A DNA stretch of 64,000 nt. It comes from Quercus robur (Eukaryota > Streptophyta > Magnoliopsida > Fagales > Fagaceae). The notes under the pieces were generated by a model. That model was not told the origin of the DNA, made no database searches, and saw only the letters and a list, made by a program, of their open reading frames with translations. Where the stretch lies: the NCBI RefSeq assembly GCF_932294415.1, contig NC_065542.1:55052406-55116405 (forward strand), given 5' to 3'. Both the position numbers and the translations under genes were made by a program. Shown here in pieces: positions 23,901-36,786 of the stretch. Every line of letters begins with the position of its first letter. Within the stretch, counting starts at the first letter, position 1.

Positions 23901-25973
23901 CACATATCACTTCTCATTAAAGGGGTAGTCATTTATGGAGTATTTTACTTCAAGACCTAAGAAATCTGTGCATTAGTTAAAGACTTTTATTGTATTATGA
24001 TGTTACTGATAATGATAGCGGCAATATGTGGTGACACAATGGGAACATAATGTATATCAGCATTATATTGTTTAATCAACTTACATAAGTGCTAAGTGCA
24101 GAGTTTCATTATTCATTAGTCAAAGTGCATTGGCCATAAGTTATTTTTTTTGTATGTTTGGAGAAACCCAAATTAATTGGAGCCAAAATTTCCTTACCTT
24201 TTGTTTGCTCCGAAAATAATGAGGTCACTGTAGTTAAAAAACCTTTTTCCATTTTCTTCATTGAAGTATGTGGGCAATGTAAGCAAGGGCCATTTTTCTT
24301 ATTTATCTGTCTCTGTGTGTGGATATTGTTTTTTTTGTATTTTTTTTAACAAAAGAGGTTTTTTGATCTTCTTTTCTTGTTATTTTGAATTATATCTGTA
24401 ATTTCTTTCTAATTTATTTTGTTAATGTTATTTCCCTTTTATAATAGGTCAATTCAAATGAGTGGCACTTGGATACTTCTATTGCTGCAGGAGGGAGATC
24501 AAAGATATTGCAATTTGTGGTGTATATTCTTTAACTAGATTCTCCTTTTAGTTAATATCTCAATGGAAGTATTTTTATCTGATTTTTAAATGAACTCTTT
24601 GAGCAAAATTGCAATGTGCTTCCATCTATTGACAATCTGATATAAGGATCTGAGGATATGTGGCCTTTAGTTGATGTATGTCCAGATTCTAAAAATTGGT
24701 GTCTGTACTCAGTAGCGGGAAGATGTTTCCATTCTTAACAGCTTCAATGTCAATGTTCTTTTTATTTGCTTTCAGATATGTACCATCTGCAAAGGAATGC
24801 CCTCTTCTACTACAGCTTCCAAATGGAGAGATTTCTAAGACGAATGGATTCATATCTCCTGTGAGTTATCATACCTTTATATTATCTTCATACTTACAGT
24901 TCTTGTGAAATTTCCTAGTGTTACTAAGTCTGACTAATGACATGATGAAGATGTGGGGAGGTGTAATTGTTTGGAATCCCCAAGGTTGTCTGATGGATTC
25001 AGAAAGCCAGCATCCTATCAGGCAAACAATTTCCCACCAGGTTAGATGTTTTTTTCAAAGTCGTTTATATGTATTCTGTATATCATTTGAAAACTGACTT
25101 TTGAATTTAAAAGTTGATGTTTATCAAAGCATGAAGCCAATTGTCTTTCCCAATTTCCATCTATTTCTTGTTTTTGCTAGAAACTGTGTGTAGTGACAGA
25201 ACATATGATTTACAAATTTTTCTACCCCTTTGGGAAAAAATGTGTGGCATGTTTTTTACAAGAGATAGATTTTACATAAAAAGAAAAAGTTGAACCATAG
25301 TAGGAGAGAATACAAAAGAAACACAAAAAGATGAGAAGGAATAAAGGTATATAATTACAAAGGGCTAGAGACTCCGTTAGTGAAAGTGTGCTTATAATAC
25401 AAACATGCACAATCACCTATCAAAAAAAAAAAAAAAAATACAAATATCTAGCTCGTCAGATTTTTATTCAGAACTTGAGATGGTTAGACATTCATGTTCT
25501 ATCATTGCAAATGGGATTTAGTTATTTTCTCAAGACTGAAAGATTGATGAATCCTTAATCTGAAACAGGATCTGCAGAAAGTTTTTGAAGTTTTCATGGG
25601 GCAATTCCGACAACTTTTTGGTCTTAAATCTGACGATCTTTATTTTGGTTCCTCTGGCACATACAGTCTTTTAGCCAGTGAAAAAGGCTTCTCAGAATGG
25701 TAAGAAAATGATTCTTTTGTTATCTCATTAAAATGATGGGTTGAGTAACTTTTGCTGTATGCTTACGCTTATTTTACCACATTTGTTTTGTTGTAAAATC
25801 TGGTTAACTGTAAAATATTTTCCGGTCAAACTGTAAAATTAAGGCAAGAAGTAAAATGTTTTACACTTAAAACAAGTGTAAAACATTTCACATCTGATTC
25901 CTCATCTGCCATGGTGCCACGGTACCATCCCCTTCCCCAAATTCTTATCAGCCACAACCACCATGGCCGACCA

Positions 25974-26004
<31 letters not shown>

Positions 26005-29000
26005 AGCCTCCATGGCCGAGCTCCTCCAAACCTGCCGTGACCTGCCACCGCCACCAGAGGCGGTGGACTCCTCTCATCTCACCTTTTTTTGATCTCACAG
26101 TCCCAAAGGTTCTTAAGTTTCAATCTGAGTTTTTGGGTTTATGGGTTTTGGGTTTTTGATCTAGGTTTGTGAGTGTTTTTTTTGCTTTCTTTTCGATGGT
26201 TTTGGAGTGGTTTGGTCGGATTTGTGCCGATTTGGTGGTTTAATGCTCTGATTTTTAGGTGCTGGCTTGTGGTGGTTGGTAGGTTGTGATAGGTCATGGT
26301 GGTGGCTGGCTTTTTTCCCTCTTCCGGATCTGGTTTTTGGGTGGTTGGTGGTTTGAGCTTGCATTTGGGTGGTTAGTGGTGGCTGGTAGTGGTTTGCATT
26401 TTCAAGTGTTTAGTGATGCCAAACACTTGAAAATATCTTCACTGTAAAATATTTTACTTTGAAACAAACAGAGCATTAATTAAAACAAGTCTTCTTAATT
26501 CTGCATGTAAAATTTTGTGGTGTAAACATTGACAGACTGCATTAATCTTAGTATTCCAAGTGGCAGAAATGCATTGCTGTTTTAGTTGTATGCTTTCTTA
26601 TGCTTTTCTTAATACGGTATGGTGCATATTTAGGTCTTCCAGAAACAAGGTTTTGTGAGTTTTGAAGGCTTGTAATAGTTGATTGAACTTTACCTTATAT
26701 TATCATATGTACTTTCCATATCTTGACTTGGCTTGTATTGCATCCACTATAAGGGTATTCTTACTGGGCATTTGCCTGCAGGGAATTGGATTTCCTGGCA
26801 CGGCGACATACGTGCTTTAATCTTCATTCGTGTGCTACAACACTTGGATCTCTTTCCAGATTGGTATATTTAACAGTTCTTCCACATTTCATTTTCTTCT
26901 GTTCAGTTTAGGTATTGGTAAATAACACCCCATTTCTTTTTCATGTAGGTTCAATCACTGCCAAGGATGATTATCATGGATGAGATTGGTAAGCAGGTGA
27001 GTTATCAAGATGAATGCTTTCTGATTGATCTTCTGTAGTTCTGTTTTGCTGCAATTGTTTAAGTAACTGGTGGATGTTCTACTCCCTAATTGAGGAGTGT
27101 AAATGGTTATTTGGGTTTATTGCCCATGTCATTGTGCAAAATATATGACCTTCCTTTTAAATGAAAATTATAATAATGGTTGAAGAGAAAGTTACTTCAC
27201 TATTAGGAATATGGGAAAAGGACATGAACATTCTGCCTTTGCATAAGACGAAAGAGGAATCACAGTGAAAGTAGTAATGGATGAAGATTATGCTTAACTA
27301 TGTTCTGCTTAGAAGTTATTTCTGTACACTTATGTTACTACTTCACTATATTTTCCACTGTGTGTTTATCTTTGTGAGCAAGTCATTTAAATGACAGTTG
27401 AAAATATGGTTATAATACTATATTTCAAGCCGAAATTTAGATACCATGATTGCAACCATTAAGTTGGGGATCTGATTTGAAAACAGTGTAATAGAAAAAA
27501 TTTATCTACCTAAAATATGACAGTTTAATTTTAGCAGGTTTCATACGCACGATCTGTAGACATTGCTTTCATTTTGTATTTATTTTGGTAAACAATGTGT
27601 TCTAATGAGCATTTAGAAGAACATGATTATTGAGGTCTATTTTAAGCACTTCAGTGACTCCTCTCTCTTTCTCCCTTCCTCCCTGTGCTTTTATTACCCT
27701 TCTTTCTTCTTTCTGTTTTTGTTAGCTTAAATCCCCAAACTGTAATCATTTGGCCATCCTGCATTTTCATGACATGTACAGTTGTCTTCTGTTTACTGCC
27801 ACTTTTTTCTTATGACCAGAAGAGAAGACTTCAAGTGCCATAAATTAACTTACCATTGTGTGTTATTAATTCTTGCTATTAGGAAGAATGTGTCTACTTC
27901 CTATCACAAAATGTAGCATCTTTTTCCTTCCAGACTTTCTGCTTTGTTTCTTTCATGAGAGCACATTTTCGGAAATGGTTCTTTGTTTTTTAGAACAGAG
28001 AAAAGAAATTTGAGTTGGAAGATATTTTTATGAAAAAAGACATCTAATACACTTTTGTTGAAAAGATTTCTAAAATAAACTTCCAGATGCTATGAGCATT
28101 ATTTCATTTTTTGTATTCGCTGCCTTCATGTTTTATATTTTACACCAAAATAAATATGTAGCCTTGAGTTTATTCTAAGTTAAGATTACTAAATCATCCT
28201 AATAATACTCAAGTGACAAGGGTTGTGAGTTGATATATACTTTTGACGAGTTTTCACTGTATTTATTTTTATTAAAAGAAAAATGAGAAATTGTAAATAC
28301 ATGAGGAGTACATAAATGGGACACCCAAATAGCTACAACCTATGATATAAACCTGTAAAATCAATAAAAACTCTGAAAAGAAAAGAGAAGGAACGGTTTC
28401 CAAAACAGACATTGACTCAAAAGACTGATCTAAAAAAATAATAGATTAAGCTTATTCCAAACCAATTCTTCTTGACACCTTGAAAGGTCTGGCTATTTTG
28501 TATATGAGATCATGATTCTTGTTTTGATAAACTTTTAGCAGTTCTAGCTTATGGAAGTTTGTGCCCCTAATTTATTTTTTGGTTTTCTCCTGGATAAGGT
28601 AAAGTATTCTCTTGAGGCGGCAAACTTGGCTCAAAGGAATGCCTCTCTTGGACTTTATGATGCTTCAGCTGGTATGTTACTCCAGCTCCTTGTAGGTTGT
28701 AGTACTTTAGCTTCAATTGAGGAATTTCTGCTATATTCTCATTGCAGCAACCTAATATATGGTTTGCTCTCTTTCCTTGTCAGTGTCCTCTAGGCAAGCA
28801 AGATCTCTGGCAGAAGATGCCTTCTTTCACCCATCGATTATGTCTGTCAGCTACTACTCCTTCGAGCATTGTTTTGCTGTCTATTCGGTTAGTTACTTGA
28901 ACATTTGAGTATTGTAGCTCCTATTGAAAGAAAATTTATTTTGAATATCTTTACAGTCAAATTATTTGTTGATAATGTTTAAATTGTAAATATTTGCTAA

Positions 29001-31808
29001 ACCATGACCATATATATAAAGGTTTAAATGGGCTCAAATATCATTTATCTATATCACTACTTAAGCTAATATTTACTTTTCAATAAAAAGAAATTGAATG
29101 AAAAAAAAATCTGTGCTAACAAAAATAAAATAAAGCTTTTTTCTTTCTAAAGTTTTTGGATCAATGCCCATTTTCATTCCCAAAAGGTTGTGTTGATTCC
29201 TGTAAACCAAAATTTTAATATTTATTTCAATAGTCGGTCCTACCTACATTAAATGGCACTCAGCTGAGTTAAACATGCTGCTGTTGAACTTTTATATTTG
29301 TAGTTAACATGTATAGATTTTTATACAGTTCAGATTGTGGACTTGTCTTGCTTGTTTGCAACTTGAAGTAATCTTGACGCTAGATAGAAGTCTTAATGGG
29401 CTCTAATACCAATTTTGATGTAGAATCTTTAAGAATTATTCAGATTTCTTGTGAGATTTTAAAGGGTTCTTGAATGGGGTTTGATTTGTAAGGTTTATGT
29501 AGGCCTTTAATTACAAAACAAAACAAAAAAAAAGAAAAAGGTTTATGTAGGCCTTAATTAATAAGAAGATTGGATCTTGAATATGTTTTGGTATTAAAGC
29601 AGTGAGAATGAGAAATAAAGAAAGATAAATACTTGGCACCCTTTCTAATTTACCCACTTATTTTCTATCTCTATTTCCTATTCCTGCTAGTGTGGCTAAC
29701 CGAATTGAGAGGCTCCAGCGGAATTTCTTATGGGGCAGTTTTGGAGATGATCCTAAAATTCATTTGGTTAAATGGGCTACTGTTTGTTCTCCTATTTCTT
29801 CGGGTGGCTTAGGGATAAGGAAGATTAGACTCTTCAATGAAGCTTTGCTTGGGAAGTGGCTTTGGAGATTCGGGATTGAGGAAGATGCCCTTTGGAGGGA
29901 AGTGATAGAGATAAAATATGGATGTATGTGGGGGGGCTGGTGTACCAGAGCTGTGATTGGCCCTCATGGTGTTGGTTTATGGAAAAATATCCATCAGGGA
30001 TGGCCTTCCTTCTCTCGCCATATTCTATATGATATTGGTGATGGGTCTAGAGTGAAGTTTTGGCAGGACCGGTGGTGTGGAGAGACTTCTCTTGCTGTTA
30101 GTTATCCGGACTTGTTCAGATTTTGCAGGAATAAGGATGCTAGTGTGGCTGAGCTTATGATGTCCACCAATGGTGTCCGCTTTTGGGATGTGAGATTCGT
30201 TAGGGGTGTGCATGCTCGGGATCTAGAGGCTATGTCTGATTTCTTGGAAACCATTTATGGTTCTTCTATAAGGGGGCTAGGTGAGGATAAATTGTGTTGG
30301 ATTCCTAGCAAAGTTAAGGGTTTCTTGGTTAGTGATTATTATAGAATTTTAGCTGGCTCCGCCTTCTTTGGTTTTCCTTGGAAAAGTATTTGGAAGCAGA
30401 AGATTCCCTCTAGAGTTGCTTTCTTTGTTTGGACTGCTGCCTTAGGGAAATGCTTGACGATTGATAATTTACGTAAAAGGAAGGTATGGATTTTGGATTG
30501 GTGCTACATGTGTAAGAGAAATGGTGAATCGATTGACCATCTATTCCTTCATTGTCCTTTTGCTTCGGATCTATGGTCTATGGTTTTGGGTCTTTTTGGA
30601 GTTTCTTGGGTTATGCCACACTCTGTTTTGGGGCTACTGCGTTGTTGGCAAGGCAGCTTTGGTCGTCATCGAAATGGTTTCATTTGGTCTATCATTCCTC
30701 ATTGCTTATTGTGGTGCCTTTGGAGGGAGAGGAATAGTAGATGTTTTGAAGATTCTGAGAGATCTATTCCGGACCTCAAGCTTCTCTTTTTTAGAACTTT
30801 AAGGGATTGGTTGTTTGCTTTGCAAAATAAATCTTTCCCTTCTTTTATTGTTTTCCTAGACTCTTGTAATTTTTGTATTTGATTTCCTATCCCTTGTTCA
30901 CCTCCGGTGCACTTGGGTGTTCCTTTTTATCAATATATCTTATTACTTATCAAAAAAAAAATACTTGGCAATCTCACTTAGGTTTTCTTAGCAATCACAC
31001 TTAGGTAGGAGTAGGAGTAGGAGAAGGCAATCATACCCTTAAAATTAGCTGTTGGAATTTCAATAAAATCAATCTCATTATATTTCCTTTATTGAATACA
31101 TAAAGAGACTTTTATAGGGTATTGTTAGTTCTTTTAGAAGGACAAGGAATCCTAAATAACCTTTTCCTCCTAGATAACATTTTCCTAGAAAGACAGAATC
31201 CCTATAATAATGAAAAACAATTAAGAACTTCTAAATCAAATAGAAAAAGGACTCAAAAACTAAAAATAAGATTCATGAGCCTCTATAACACCCCATTGCA
31301 ACTTTTTACAAAAGATATGGAAACTACCAAACTAACCTATTTTATTAGAACTTTATTATTATTTTTTAATTGGTGAGTTACACACTCACCCAGTGGGTCT
31401 TGAACATGACCTCACTCTTTGCATAGGACTTACAAGGGGAGATGTCATTTGAGCTAGAGCTCGTTTACCCTATTCTATTAGAACTGGACTAGCAACTTTT
31501 TTAACGTAAAGAAACTTAATAGTAAGACTCAATTATAACTATAGTAATTTTATAAAGGCGTTGGGTTCCACATTGAAACTAGACCACAATTCTTGAATTT
31601 TTTAGTATTTAATCTCATTTTTCTTCGAACTATTTACTATCGGCCCCAAATCTCATATATGAATGTTTTCTGCTGCCTGTTTGCACAGCCTTTCTTTCTG
31701 CCAGTTTCAATGCATGTCCTCCTGGCAGCATTAAGAGAATGGAGAAGATACAAGATAGAAAACAAAAAGTACTTAGCATGGAAGGCTGAAGTGAAAAAAA
31801 ATTCTTGA
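20919..31808 (+). CDS. GPI transamidase subunit PIG-S (GPI17 homologue)
   Basis: Subunit of the ER-membrane GPI transamidase that attaches GPI anchors to proteins. Exons: 20919-21694, 23265-23349, 23472-23561, 24448-24521, 24776-24860, 24951-25040 (left limit within 1 base), 25569-25699, 26782-26863, 26949-26996, 28599-28671, 28784-28887, 31689-31808; about 1758 nt, 585 residues, the usual PIG-S length. A Pro/Gln-rich cytosolic N-terminus precedes a membrane segment at about 41-59; the lumenal part carries conserved blocks such as SNEWHLDTSIAAGGRSK and WGGVIVWNPQG; a C-terminal membrane segment (about 530-561) ends in a basic cytosolic tail. Start 20919 has a good plant context (aacaATGgcg). 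Oddities: the exon 1 donor is repeated seven times; intron 7 holds a MITE, intron 11 a LINE and a SINE. Confidence 0.92.
21673..22310 (+). repeat. Seven tandem copies of the PIG-S exon 1/intron 1 junction
   Basis: Copies begin at 21673, 21765, 21865, 21957, 22049, 22151 and 22251, spaced 92, 100, 92, 92, 102 and 100 bp. Each holds a version of cacatgattgggtttatg then attg|gtatgaat, so the 5' splice site and about 20 coding bases before it are repeated with an intact GT in every copy. The first is the real exon end (in-frame ...VYDW); the other six lie in the intron. Confidence 0.9.
22405..22526 (+). repeat. Probable SINE copy in PIG-S intron 1
   Basis: A-box-like gagctctagttcaattgaca, B-box-like gaggttgtgggtttgaaaa and a tail ggttgtgtgtctaagttacc follow the order of the SINE at 31352-31468. 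TSD uncertain. Confidence 0.45.
25781..26472. mobile_element. Non-autonomous DNA transposon in PIG-S intron 7
   Basis: The ends share inverted blocks: atttgttttgttgtaaaatc on the left and gtaaaatattttactttg with gaaacaaacag on the right, with repeated tgtaaaatattttac motifs inside each end and a foldback caagtgtttag...aaacacttg near the right. The centre includes a (CT)n run at 25976-26000 and a G/T-rich stretch. Superfamily not determined. Confidence 0.5.
29514..29537 (+). mobile_element. Micro retro-insertion: A-rich 24-mer between about 23-bp TSDs
   Basis: aaggtttatgtaggcc followed by ttaatta (one extra T in the left copy) occurs at 29490-29513 and 29538-29560. Between them is only an A-rich 24-mer with scattered C and one G. 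PIG-S intron 11. Confidence 0.6.
29639..30958 (+). mobile_element. 5'-truncated L1-type LINE, open ORF2 C-terminus, 12-bp TSD
   Basis: TSD aaatacttggca at 29627-29638 and 30959-30970; the 3' end is cttatc plus poly(A). The frame is open from the truncation point to a TGA at 30880-30882. It gives the region after the reverse transcriptase (ANRIERLQRNFLWG, then WKQKIPSRVAFFVW) and the zf-RVT zinc motif (CYMC...HLFLHC). The palm domain is absent, so it is immobile. It sits in sense in the last intron of PIG-S. The uninterrupted frame and clear TSD indicate a fairly young insertion. Confidence 0.9.
31352..31468 (-). mobile_element. SINE (antisense) with 16-bp TSD in PIG-S intron 11
   Basis: TSD cctattttattagaac at 31336-31351 and cctattctattagaac at 31469-31484 (15 of 16). 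On the minus strand: A-box-like gagctctagctcaaatgaca, B-box-like catgttcaagaccc, then ggtgagtgtgtaactcacc and an A/T-rich tail. Same type as 22405-22526 and about 47430-47520. Confidence 0.7.
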
Positions 31809-32335
31809 AGTCATTTCCTAAAACTGAGTTGACATGAAGCAAGGCTCCAATAGTTGGATGGCTACTAAGCTAGCCTAATGAGCGCAGGACGAGCCAGTTG
31901 GGGGCAAAGGGCACATAGTTGCCCTGCCTCTATAAGCTTCGGGGAAGAATTTGGCACTATATGTTGCGTTTTGGCTTGTGTTTGTTCTTCCTCTCTTTGA
32001 ATGTAAGTTCCCCTCAAACCACATGCAAAGCTCAAGATACACCAATACCATTGTCTTTTTGTAAATATCTGTAGACAGTGATATTTATGGTCCTTTGATT
32101 GAAAGGCATTCGTTTGATAATTTTATTTTTGGTAACATCCTTCAGGATTAATCTTTTATACAAAATCAAGTCTCTAAATGCAGTCATTCTTCCCTATTCC
32201 TTGATATATTTAAGTTGAAATTGTGCCATGTTCATCAAAGTAAGAAAACAACTGAGAAGGCAATTGAATTTTCCAAGGTTGGGGTTTAAAGTGAATAAGT
32301 GATGGTTCAATGGTAATATTATCCCTTGAGACTCA
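31809..32335 (+). other. PIG-S 3' UTR and spacer
   Basis: Probable 3' UTR follows the stop codon; no further coding signal seen. Confidence 0.45.
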
Positions 32336-32879
32336 GAGGGTGTTTGGTTATTGATTTCAAAACATATTGTTTAGTGTTTAAACACTAAACAATATTGTTC
32401 AAAAACAAAAAAAATATGTTTGGTCATTGATTTCAAAAAGTATTGTTTAAAAAATATTGCTCAAAACATATGTTTCAAACAATAGTTTTTGAAATCAGCT
32501 TGGGAGTGATTTTGAACAACAAAAAACATTGCTGAGTGGCATTTTCGTAATTAAGGTGAACAGTACCGGTCAGCTTTTTCTCACACAGTGAACAGTATCG
32601 GTCAGCTTTTAAACAATATTTTATATTTTTTTTGTACTTTGCTGATTTAAAAAATATTTATTTTGTACTTTATTCAGCTTTTTTTTACCATCTAACACAC
32701 ACATACCAAACATATATTTTATATTTTTGAACACTGAAACATGTTATTTAAACCATGATACCAAACACATTTTTTTGTTTTATAAACACTAAAAACATAT
32801 ATTTCAATAACACTTTTTAAACTACAATTTTCACATCTTTTTAAACAATAATTTTTGAACTCTATAACCAAACGGGCCC
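32336..32879. mobile_element. MITE with 3-bp TSD (PIF/Harbinger-like ends)
   Basis: The left end gagggtgtttggttat and the right end ataaccaaacgggccc are inverted. TSD tca at 32333-32335 and 32880-32882. Internally AT-rich with inverted gtttagtgtttaaacactaaac and two gaacagta-cggtcagctt blocks. The 3-bp TSD and GGGCCCGTTTGG-type end suggest PIF/Harbinger (inference). Confidence 0.65.
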
Positions 32880-32882
32880 TCA

Positions 32883-34762
32883 ATGTCTGTGATTTGAACC
32901 CTAATCTCTCATTGCCTTACTCAGTGGCAGAGCCAAGATTTTGGTTTGGGTGAGGGCAAGATTAGAATAAATATTGAGCACAAATTATTTCTAAAAATGT
33001 TCATTAATAAAAGAAAAAAGATTATTTAACTTATTTAACAAAAAAAAAATGATTTAATTAAAAAATATAATGTAAATATGTAAGTATAAGGATGGTAATT
33101 TGTGTTAAAAGGGTAGTGTAACTTGTGTTTGTGTTGTGTTGCGTCGTCAAGGTTAGGATATTCAACCCTAATTAGACTCATTTAATAATTGTGTTAAAAT
33201 TCTCCAACTCGCATAATCCATTTATTAAGGGAATTAAATTTAATAAGGATGTAGTGTAAATGTCCATTATACACCCTTCAATGATATTGTGACCGGCAAA
33301 TTTTTAAAAAGAAGAGATTAGATGGTGCCACGCACGTTCACACCTCCACCTATTAAAACTCAAAGCAACCTTCTTCCTGTTACTTGTACTGTCTGTACAC
33401 GTTGTTGGAGATAGAGGATCAGAGAAAAACGTCATCGTTTTTCCTCTCTTGGCTGAATTTTACGGTGTTTCTTTGGAATATTGGACAAGAATGTTGGGTT
33501 AATACCAAAACATCAAGATTCAACCTAGAACCACCATGTCCACAGCAGCTTCGGCGTCTTTCATAGGGTCCTATGTTGTTGGTGGAAGCTTTTCCTCCTG
33601 GCAGATCTCCAGCAACTTGTAGAGGAAGAAGTTCGGTTCGAGTTTTAATTTTCTAATAGTAGAAGTGTGATTGTGTGCGGCAGCATATAATCGACTGTTT
33701 GTAAAAATCGGATGTGGTACAATATTATTGGAGGGTGTAAAAGCGGACTTTCAAACTACATCCTTATCAAATTCGAACTCTTTAGAAAGTGGGTTGATGC
33801 AATAAAATCCATTTTAACTCATTTAATACACAATCTTAGAAAAATAAAACGAAACTAGAGTTTTTAAATTTCTTTGTTTTGGGTAAGAGGGTTAGATTTT
33901 AGAGTTTCAACAAAGAATTTATCAATATAACTATTAAATTTCTTTATTTACTCCTTTTTTTAGAATTCAATTTTTTGTTAAATAAAAATGACACACACAC
34001 ATATATGAACAAATTATTTTAGGTTGATTGTAAGTTAAGTAGGTCAACTTGCAATTGGCCAATTTATTAATCGTTTTAAAGCATGTCAACTTACTCTGAC
34101 ATGAATCCATTTGCAATAAATCCTAATATACAAAAATCGTGTCATGTTCGAACATTGCCACCTGTCTACTTATCTAAAATGAAAATTTTGCTATCCTCCT
34201 ATTGTGGATTTAATTGAATAAAATAAATTGACCGTGATATTTATTTTTCAAACACTTATTATTATTAGGTTCCTCCTTCCAAAAAATATTGTATAAAAAC
34301 CTGACATACAGGTAAGAAATAGTTTTCTGATGGGTACCAAGTTTAAACCTGACCTTTTTTGTCTAGCTGTCTGCAGGTAAACCCATGCTAGCCCACACCT
34401 ATCTCATCTCTCCCAATTTTTCTTCCAAAAGGAACAAACCAAAGAAAACGAGTAATTAATAGGTGCTTTCAAAACATAGTGTCGCGGTTCATTTTCTATC
34501 ACATTATAATGGATTTTACTAATTAATTTATGATGAGATTCACTATGAATATAGAGGAGAAAGCATCACGTCACCATATTTTGAGAATATCTAATAATTT
34601 TTCCAAAGAGAACACATAGCAATGGAGAAAGAGAAGTAACAAAAGTGGAGAAAAAGGAAAATAAATTACTTGTGGTCTATTTGTCTTTTTTTTATAAATT
34701 TAATTTTATTAAAATATGAGATTATATTTTATAAGAGGGATAATTCGCATCCTCCTGATAGT

Positions 34763-34797
<35 letters not shown>

Positions 34798-35290
34798 GTT
34801 GCACTTAGAAGTTGTAATTGTGTTAAATAGCTATATGAAATTTTAGCAATTATTTTTGGGATAAAACAACAATTTTTTTTTTTTTTTTGGGAATAAAATA
34901 GCAACTTAATTGTTAAAAACTTTTCATTAATGCTTTATCGATTTTTAGGATATACACAAAAGCTTTATCATTGTTATCAACTCTTTTTTTCCTGCACTAC
35001 TTTTTTATTTTTATTTTTAATGTATCATGTTTATCATTTTTTTTTTTTTTAAATCTCCATTCGTTTGTTAAATACACAACTGGGACCAATGTCCAACACG
35101 CCTGGAAAAAGCTTCAAACACTAGCTATATATGGCTAATTATAGGACGAAGTTAGACAACAAAAAACTACTAAATCTAAGTCACATATCACAAAAATTAC
35201 AGACATGTTCTCCACTTTTTGCACTAAAAAAAAAAAAAAAAAAAAAGACTAAAACACCTATTCCCAAAAAAAGAAAAAAGAAAAAAGTGA
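32883..35290. other. AT-rich intergenic DNA
   Basis: Degenerate repeats and microsatellites, such as (ATA)n near 34765-34796. A 28-codon ORF at 33536-33622 (MSTAASASFIGSYVVGG...) has a good start context and a plastid-transit-like composition but no continuing exon that I can see. No supported gene. Confidence 0.4.
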
Positions 35291-36145
35291 CTAGGCACGC
35301 CCTAATGCTTTTAACTTCGGAAACTCGAAACGGCACAAAGGGCAGACATGATTTCTTGCGAGCCACTTAAGAATGCATTTTGTGTGGAAGATGTGAGAGC
35401 AAGGCATGCTTGTGACATTAGACCCTATCAAGAAATTCTCCAAACAAACCGCACATGTTGATTCACTCACCAAGCCATCATCAGTATCCTTAAAAATCAC
35501 CTCCTCGAGCAGCAAAAGTGAGTCCAAATGTATAGGCCTAGAACCCCTTCTAGCCTCCTCACGTAACATGCATCTAAACATGCCAAAATACCTTTGTGTT
35601 TGTTCTAACTTGTTTCTTCTCCATTCAAACTCACGGTGCGGTAAAGTTACCTCCTTTGTAATTAACAGCATCATCCCCATGACAACTTGTTTCTTATTAT
35701 TATTATTATTCTTCTTCACCAAGGATTGAGCAAAATCAAGTATGTGCTTGATCAAATCGTCAACATCATTCAATGCTGTACAAGGTACTGGCATTGATGA
35801 TGATGAGACTACTCCTTCACCATGTTCTTGTTCTCTCCAGTGGAGCCTTTGCGACGAGATTTTCATGTCAGAAATCATTCTTGATATGATATTCCATGAT
35901 GGGTTATTGCTAACTTCGGATGTTAACAGGTCGAATGGCAAGCTGATTGGGTCGAATGGCTGTTCGCTAGTGTATGTCTGGTTCCTTGCAAATTCAGCAT
36001 CCGATAACCAGTTTGTGATGACTTTGTAGTTTATATCGATATGGGATTCATTGCCCCTCGGGAGAGGAATAAGGGATGCACAGATATAGACATCGTGATC
36101 GTTATAAGGATTCGAATTCAGTGTTGTTGTAGACGCCATCTTCAA
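35291..36145 (-). CDS. RING-H2 finger protein, putative E3 ubiquitin ligase
   Basis: Intronless ORF of 284 residues. The C-terminal RING-H2 finger has ligands C231, C234, C249, H251, H254, C257, C268 and C271 in the pattern C-X2-C-X14-C-X1-H-X2-H-X2-C-X10-C-X2-C; the segment HTKCILKWLARNHVCPLC is typical. Such fingers recruit E2 enzymes, so a role in ubiquitin transfer is expected; the substrate is unknown. The N-terminal 230 residues have no recognised domain, contain an Asn/Lys run (KKNNNNNKK), and show no signal peptide or membrane segment, unlike ATL-type RING-H2 proteins. The start may be M1 (36145) or M3 (36139). A TATA-like tatataaat about 85 bp upstream (36228-36236, minus strand) fits a compact promoter. 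It is the only clear gene between the PIG-S and SAM-domain genes. Confidence 0.85.
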   Translation of the reverse strand: MKMASTTTLNSNPYNDHDVYICASLIPLPRGNESHIDINYKVITNWLSDAEFARNQTYTSEQPFDPISLPFDLLTSEVSNNPSWNIISRMISDMKISSQRLHWREQEHGEGVVSSSSMPVPCTALNDVDDLIKHILDFAQSLVKKNNNNNKKQVVMGMMLLITKEVTLPHREFEWRRNKLEQTQRYFGMFRCMLREEARRGSRPIHLDSLLLLEEVIFKDTDDGLVSESTCAVCLENFLIGSNVTSMPCSHIFHTKCILKWLARNHVCPLCRFEFPKLKALGRA

Positions 36146-36781
36146 ACTAAGAAATCAGAATGAAGTTGGTAAAAAGTTAAAAAAGACTTTTAAGAATCTG
36201 ATGAGTAGCAAAGCAAGGCGTGTTTAATTTATATATGTTCTAATCCTATTTCTTTTCGGAATCCGTTTCCTATTATAATTTATATTTTTTCCGCTTTAAT
36301 AACCATTAACCGACATAAAAAAAAAAGGTTAAAAAATAACTATTAATAACTAACCAATTATCTACTAGTTTATTCTTCTTCTTTTTTTTTTATTTTTTTA
36401 TTTTTTTATTTTTTTTTTTAGAATTCTACTAGTATATCTTTGAGTGTTAGGAATCGGATTTTTGGGTGTCCTAAGGAGTTTGGGCATTAATAGTTTTTAT
36501 TTTTTGGAGAATCCAAACTCAAAGGCCAAATTTATTAGAAAAAGATACCGAAAAAGACTACAAAAAAGTCACAAGTTACAAGATAAGCTATATCATCAAG
36601 TATGGAATGAATTCAATCCAAACCTCCAGCAATAGGGTTGTCTGATCCTTTTACATGAGAGAAGAAACAGAAACGTTAGTAGTTAGCAAAAGAGTATCAT
36701 TCATAATATGACCGGCCATACTCAAGATGAGTAATTTCCCTGGATTGATGAATAATATTGATTTCCTTAGAATTCAAAATT
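36146..36781. other. RING gene promoter region and AT-rich spacer
   Basis: TATA-like box at 36228-36236 (minus sense). T-rich low-complexity tract at 36380-36420. No other gene. Confidence 0.45.
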
Positions 36782-36786
36782 AGTTT

